From Methanosarcina sp. UBA289 (lineage in GTDB: Archaea > Halobacteriota > Methanosarcinia > Methanosarcinales > Methanosarcinaceae), in contig DAKJ01000024.1 of assembly GCA_002496565.1 (NCBI GenBank), positions 74,881 to 138,880 on the forward strand: DNA of 64,000 nucleotides. The letters are read 5' to 3'. Positions 60,666 to 64,000 of the stretch are shown here, in pieces. Within the stretch, counting starts at the first letter, position 1; each line of letters starts with the position of its first letter. Made by a program: the position numbers and the translations under genes. The notes under the pieces were generated by a model, which saw nothing but the letters and a program-made list of their open reading frames with translations, ran no database searches and was not told where the DNA came from.

Positions 60666-60906
60666 ATTATTATATATGCGATATTTACTTAAAAACCTTC
60701 GCAGGTTTTGCAAAATTAATTATACAGAAACATCCCGTAAGAGCCTTTAATTTATTCATAGAGACCGCAAAATTCATGTACTTACCCTTATTATTTTTTT
60801 TACATATTCTAGGGGCTCATTAACATCTTTAAGATTGAATATCTCCTAGGCTCATTAATATCTTTAAGATTGAATATCTCCTAATATATCCTATTTTTTC
60901 GGAAAC
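60666..60906. repeat. Tandem 35-bp duplication downstream of the aminotransferase gene
   Basis: Two adjacent 35-base copies at 60814-60848 and 60849-60883 begin GGCTCATTAA and differ by a single base. They lie 24-93 bases beyond the minus-strand stop codon. The rest of this short gap is AT-rich with no gene. Confidence 0.85.
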
Positions 60907-62352
60907 TTAACTCCTTGTTTTTTTCAGAGTTTTTTCAAATTTCTCGAGCCCGAGGTCAACCTCTTCAGCTGTAATCACTAGAGGAGGAGAAATACGAATT
61001 ACTGAATCCCCGCAGGGGAGAAGCAGAATTCCTTCTTTAAAGGCTTCCCTAAGAATTCTATCCCTCCGTACCGTATCTATTGAATTATCGGGTTTTACAA
61101 TCTCGACTCCGATCATCAGGCCTAAACCGCGTACATCCCCTATACAGGGAAAGTTTTCCTGAAGCTCCATCAGGCGTTGCTTCATCTGGAAACCGCGTTC
61201 CTTTACTCGATTCTCCGTATTTTCTTTTTCCAGAAATTCGAGAGACGCAAGAGACGCGGCTGAAGCCAGAAGATTTCCTCCAAAGGTGTTCGAATGGACA
61301 CCTGGCGGCCAGTCCATAAGCTCATGGTCTGCAAGTATTGCTCCCATTGGAAGCCCTCCTCCAAGGGCTTTTGCAAGGCATGAAATTTCAGCTCTGACCC
61401 CAAAGTTTTCCATTGCAAGGAAGGGGCCTGTCCTAAAGCAGCCTGTCTGGACTTCGTCAGCTACAAGGAGGACATCATTGTCTGTACAGATTTTCCTTAC
61501 TTCCCTGTGAAACTCAGGAGGGGGAACAATGTACCCGCCTTCTCCTTGGACCGGTTCCACAAAAACAGCAGCTGTATCCTTTGGGCTTAATTCTCGCCTG
61601 AAAATCAGATTTTCAAGTTCTTTTGCACACTCAATTCCGCAGGAAGGATACTCGAGTCTAAGAGGACAGCGATAACAGTAGGCATAATGGGAATGAGCTG
61701 TGTGAATCGCGGGAAAATGTTCTTTTTGCCTGGCTTTTGAGCAGGTAAGGGAGAGGGAACCTAGAGTCCGGCCGTGAAAGGAATTGTAAAAAGAGATAAG
61801 GCCCTGCCGCTTTGTTTTCCATATGGCAAGTTTGATTGCAGCTTCCACAGCTTCAGTCCCACTATTGCAATAGAAGACCTTTGAATAGCCTGAAAGTTCT
61901 TCTAGTTTTTTTGCAAGCTTCACCGGAGGCTCGGCAAAGAAATCCCCGTACCCACAGTGAGTCATTTTCTCAAGCTGGGTTGAGATTGCAGTGTTAATAT
62001 GAGGATTGGAGTAGCCTGCATTCATGACAGCGATTCCTGCAACCAGGTCAATGTACTCTCTTCCATCAACATCCATGATTATAGAGCCCTTTGCTCTGTC
62101 CACAACCAGGGGATAGGGACGGGCTGCACAGGCCGATATCATATTGCAATCTTGCTTGATAATCTCCCTGGCTTTCGGGCCGACGATATCAAAAAGTTCG
62201 GTTTCTTTTAGTTCGGTTTTTTCTTCAGTAAAATCAAGACCGCGACCCACATTTTGTGATGAATTTTTTCCCGACTTCTCAGTCCTTTGAGCCTTTTCAA
62301 ATTTTTCAGTTTTCTTCTGAGCCAGAACACCTTCCTCCTTTATTTTTTCCAT
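60907..62352 (-). CDS. Class III (acetylornithine/GABA-type) aminotransferase
   Basis: The 481-residue PLP enzyme has the class III layout: VDVDGREYIDLVAGIAVMNAGYSNP, the phosphate loop YCNSGTEAVEAAIKLA, HGRTLGSLSLT, the Asp in LLVADEVQTG, and the Schiff-base Lys in CLAKALGGGLPMGA. The first 70 residues form a Lys/Glu-rich extension beyond the normal family start; an internal ATG at about residue 93 is too late, so the extension may be real. It lies 10 bases downstream of an aldehyde dehydrogenase gene on the same strand. The pair would convert a terminal amino group to an aldehyde and then an acid (GABA-, ornithine- or lysine-like substrate); which one is unknown. Confidence 0.9.
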   Translation of the reverse strand: MEKIKEEGVLAQKKTEKFEKAQRTEKSGKNSSQNVGRGLDFTEEKTELKETELFDIVGPKAREIIKQDCNMISACAARPYPLVVDRAKGSIIMDVDGREYIDLVAGIAVMNAGYSNPHINTAISTQLEKMTHCGYGDFFAEPPVKLAKKLEELSGYSKVFYCNSGTEAVEAAIKLAIWKTKRQGLISFYNSFHGRTLGSLSLTCSKARQKEHFPAIHTAHSHYAYCYRCPLRLEYPSCGIECAKELENLIFRRELSPKDTAAVFVEPVQGEGGYIVPPPEFHREVRKICTDNDVLLVADEVQTGCFRTGPFLAMENFGVRAEISCLAKALGGGLPMGAILADHELMDWPPGVHSNTFGGNLLASAASLASLEFLEKENTENRVKERGFQMKQRLMELQENFPCIGDVRGLGLMIGVEIVKPDNSIDTVRRDRILREAFKEGILLLPCGDSVIRISPPLVITAEEVDLGLEKFEKTLKKTRS

Positions 62353-62362
62353 GTTCTAGACT

Positions 62363-63844
62363 TCATTCCGCTGAATCGATCTGGGCTTTTTGCAGCCTGC
62401 CGCTATAGTCGATGTATACGGCTTTTACCTCGGAGAACTCCTTGATAGCCTCGGTTCCAGCTTCCCGAAAACCGTTTCCTGTCCCTTTCACTCCCCCAAA
62501 GGGGAGATGTACTTCAGCCCCTATTGTAGGGGCATTAATATATGTGATTCCGGCTTCGATTTTTTCTATTGCCCTGAAAGCATTTCCAATATTTCCTGTA
62601 TAGATTGCCGAAGAAAGCCCGTATTTAGTATTATTGGCAAGCTCGATTGCTTCTTCAAGGCCTGAAACCGTAAAGATCCCGAGTACTGGCCCGAAAATCT
62701 CTTCCTGTGCAATCCTCATTTCCGGCCTAACATCCGTAAATATTGTGGATTCAAAGAAATAACCCGGAAGTCCGGGATCTATTCTATTTCCCCCTGTAAG
62801 AAGAACTGCCCCTTCTTCTTTTCCTATTTTCACGTATCTTTCGATCTTCTCAAGCTGTGCTTTGTTGATTACAGGTCCGATATCCGTCTCAGGCAGGAGC
62901 CCGTCACCTATCCTGAGAGCTTTTGTTTTTGCAAGTAGCCTTTTTATAAATTCGTCCTTTATCTCCTCATGAAGAATTAGTCTACTTGTCGCAGTACAGC
63001 GCTGTCCGGTAGTCCCGAAAGCTCCCCACAATACTCCTTCAAGAGCCAGTTCAAGATCAGCATCATCCATGACAATTACCGGGTTTTTGCCTCCAAGTTC
63101 CAAAGAGACCCGTTTCATGGTTTTTGCACATTCTTCCATTATCCATTTCCCGGTATCAAGGCTGCCTGTAAAGGAAATAGCTTTTATTCGAGGGTGCTGG
63201 ACTAAAGCTTTTCCCACAGTTCCTCCTGGTCCTGTTACCAGATTTATTACTCCGGGAGGCAAGCCTGCTTCAATAAGCGCCTCTATCAATTTGAGGGAAA
63301 GTAAGGGAGTATCACTTGCAGGTTTGAAAACGATTGCGTTTCCAGCTACAATGGCCGGCATTATCTTCCAGGCAGGAATTGCAATTGGAAAGTTCCAAGG
63401 CGTAATTAGACCAACGACACCTATCGGTCTCAGCACTGTCATGCAGAATTTTTCCTTGAGTTCGGAAGTCGTTGTTTCCCCAAGCATCCTCCTTCCTTCC
63501 CCAGCGGCATAATTTGTGATATCGATAGCTTCCTGTACATCTCCCCTTGTTTCAGGCAGAATCTTTCCCATCTCTTTTGTCATAAGGACAGCAAGTTCTT
63601 CCTTTCTTTCCTGCAGAATCCGGGCTGCTCTGAAGAGTACCTCAGCTCTTTTTGGAGTCGGGACCTTACTCCAGAGCCTGAACCCTGCTTCGGCAGCCTC
63701 AACTGCCTTGTCCACGTCCTCAGCTCCAGCTACCTGTACTGTTGCCAGGCTTTCCAGAGTAGACGGATTTATATCCTCAAAAACCTCTCCGGTTGACGAG
63801 TCTTTAAACTCTCCCCCTATAAACAGCTTGTACTCCTGAACCAT
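62363..63844 (-). CDS. NAD(P)-dependent aldehyde dehydrogenase
   Basis: The 493-residue ALDH has the conserved TPWNFPIAIPAWKIMPAIVAGNAIVFKPA segment, FTGSLDTGK, the general base in VSLELGGKNP and the catalytic Cys in GTTGQRCT, plus the late EEIFGPVL and LPFGGVKGTGNGFREAG. The ending resembles ketoglutaric-semialdehyde and aminoadipate-semialdehyde dehydrogenases rather than acetaldehyde enzymes. With the downstream aminotransferase it probably oxidises an omega-semialdehyde made by transamination. GGGG lies before the ATG. Start and length are normal. Confidence 0.94.
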   Translation of the reverse strand: MVQEYKLFIGGEFKDSSTGEVFEDINPSTLESLATVQVAGAEDVDKAVEAAEAGFRLWSKVPTPKRAEVLFRAARILQERKEELAVLMTKEMGKILPETRGDVQEAIDITNYAAGEGRRMLGETTTSELKEKFCMTVLRPIGVVGLITPWNFPIAIPAWKIMPAIVAGNAIVFKPASDTPLLSLKLIEALIEAGLPPGVINLVTGPGGTVGKALVQHPRIKAISFTGSLDTGKWIMEECAKTMKRVSLELGGKNPVIVMDDADLELALEGVLWGAFGTTGQRCTATSRLILHEEIKDEFIKRLLAKTKALRIGDGLLPETDIGPVINKAQLEKIERYVKIGKEEGAVLLTGGNRIDPGLPGYFFESTIFTDVRPEMRIAQEEIFGPVLGIFTVSGLEEAIELANNTKYGLSSAIYTGNIGNAFRAIEKIEAGITYINAPTIGAEVHLPFGGVKGTGNGFREAGTEAIKEFSEVKAVYIDYSGRLQKAQIDSAE

Positions 63845-64000
63845 ACAATCCCCCTAAAAGGATGAATATACGAGGAAATAAATATATTCCAGCAATTTTT
63901 TCTTACAGAAGGTTTTCCAGGCCTGCAGGATAACCCTGCTTCTTATTAAGTAGGAAGAGAATTAATAAAGGCAACTAAATAAAGCTGGTTTCAAGCTCCT
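63845..64000 (-). promoter_or_regulatory. Upstream region of the aldehyde dehydrogenase operon
   Basis: GGGG ribosome-binding site just before the start and TATA-like AATATATTTATTTC on the minus strand (63877-63890). The remaining bases to the window edge are AT-rich, with no gene seen. Confidence 0.45.

Overview
The window reads as chromosomal DNA of a methanogenic archaeon of the genus Methanosarcina. The evidence is the AT-rich spacing with archaeal TATA boxes, the archaeal information-processing genes (LSm protein, aIF1A, archaea-specific Ski2-like helicase), the Ota-type glycine betaine transporter, a nicotianamine synthase-like gene, and a cluster of CxxC-x17-CxxC zinc proteins typical of the genus. 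A bacterial-type ferredoxin/reductase/cytochrome P450 cluster points to M. barkeri in particular: from memory, unverified, such a cluster was noted in that genome.

Layout. 0-7.2 kb: small zinc ribbon, PEBP-like lipoprotein plus MsrA, exported protein, OYE-family flavoenzyme, then a cupin-HTH regulator, thioesterase and acyl-CoA synthetase. 7.2-8.8 kb: no convincing gene, but two related hairpin modules inside a larger inverted repeat, followed by a two-phase tandem repeat. 8.8-22.7 kb: mostly ordinary archaeal core: two identical tRNA-Glu genes, an LSm/Cys-rich-HTH operon, DUF3467, a Ski2-like helicase, MTA phosphorylase, DUF373, an RDD protein, and a divergent phosphodiesterase / nicotianamine synthase pair. 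22.7-27.1 kb: a decayed patch with tRNA-Leu remnants on both sides of a large two-domain AAA ATPase gene. 27.7-30.8 kb: a foreign-looking, GC-richer ferredoxin-reductase-P450 operon preceded by a 17-bp palindrome.

31-45.3 kb is the most unusual part. About fifteen copies or half-copies of one non-coding repeat, all in the same orientation, separate small gene packets: hypothetical gene plus alcohol dehydrogenase, zinc-finger genes, Fic, aIF1A, an IscA-like protein, two HicAB loci plus a cut HicB, two HEPN/MNT loci (one decayed), an IS21 remnant, an RHH protein, an RHH-PAS-histidine kinase fusion, and a 54-residue Cys-rich protein. The pattern resembles a cassette array, although no integrase is visible. 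Three CxxC-x17-CxxC genes share a promoter and a structured leader, and aIF1A appears to start at CTG.

45.6-64 kb returns to housekeeping: a membrane protein, argG and carBA (arginine/pyrimidine synthesis), the three-gene glycine betaine transporter, a TPR gene broken by an in-frame TAG (which could be pyrrolysine in this genus), an ankyrin-repeat protein, and a class III aminotransferase with an aldehyde dehydrogenase.

All coordinates and motifs were read by eye; family names are recognition from sequence, not database results.
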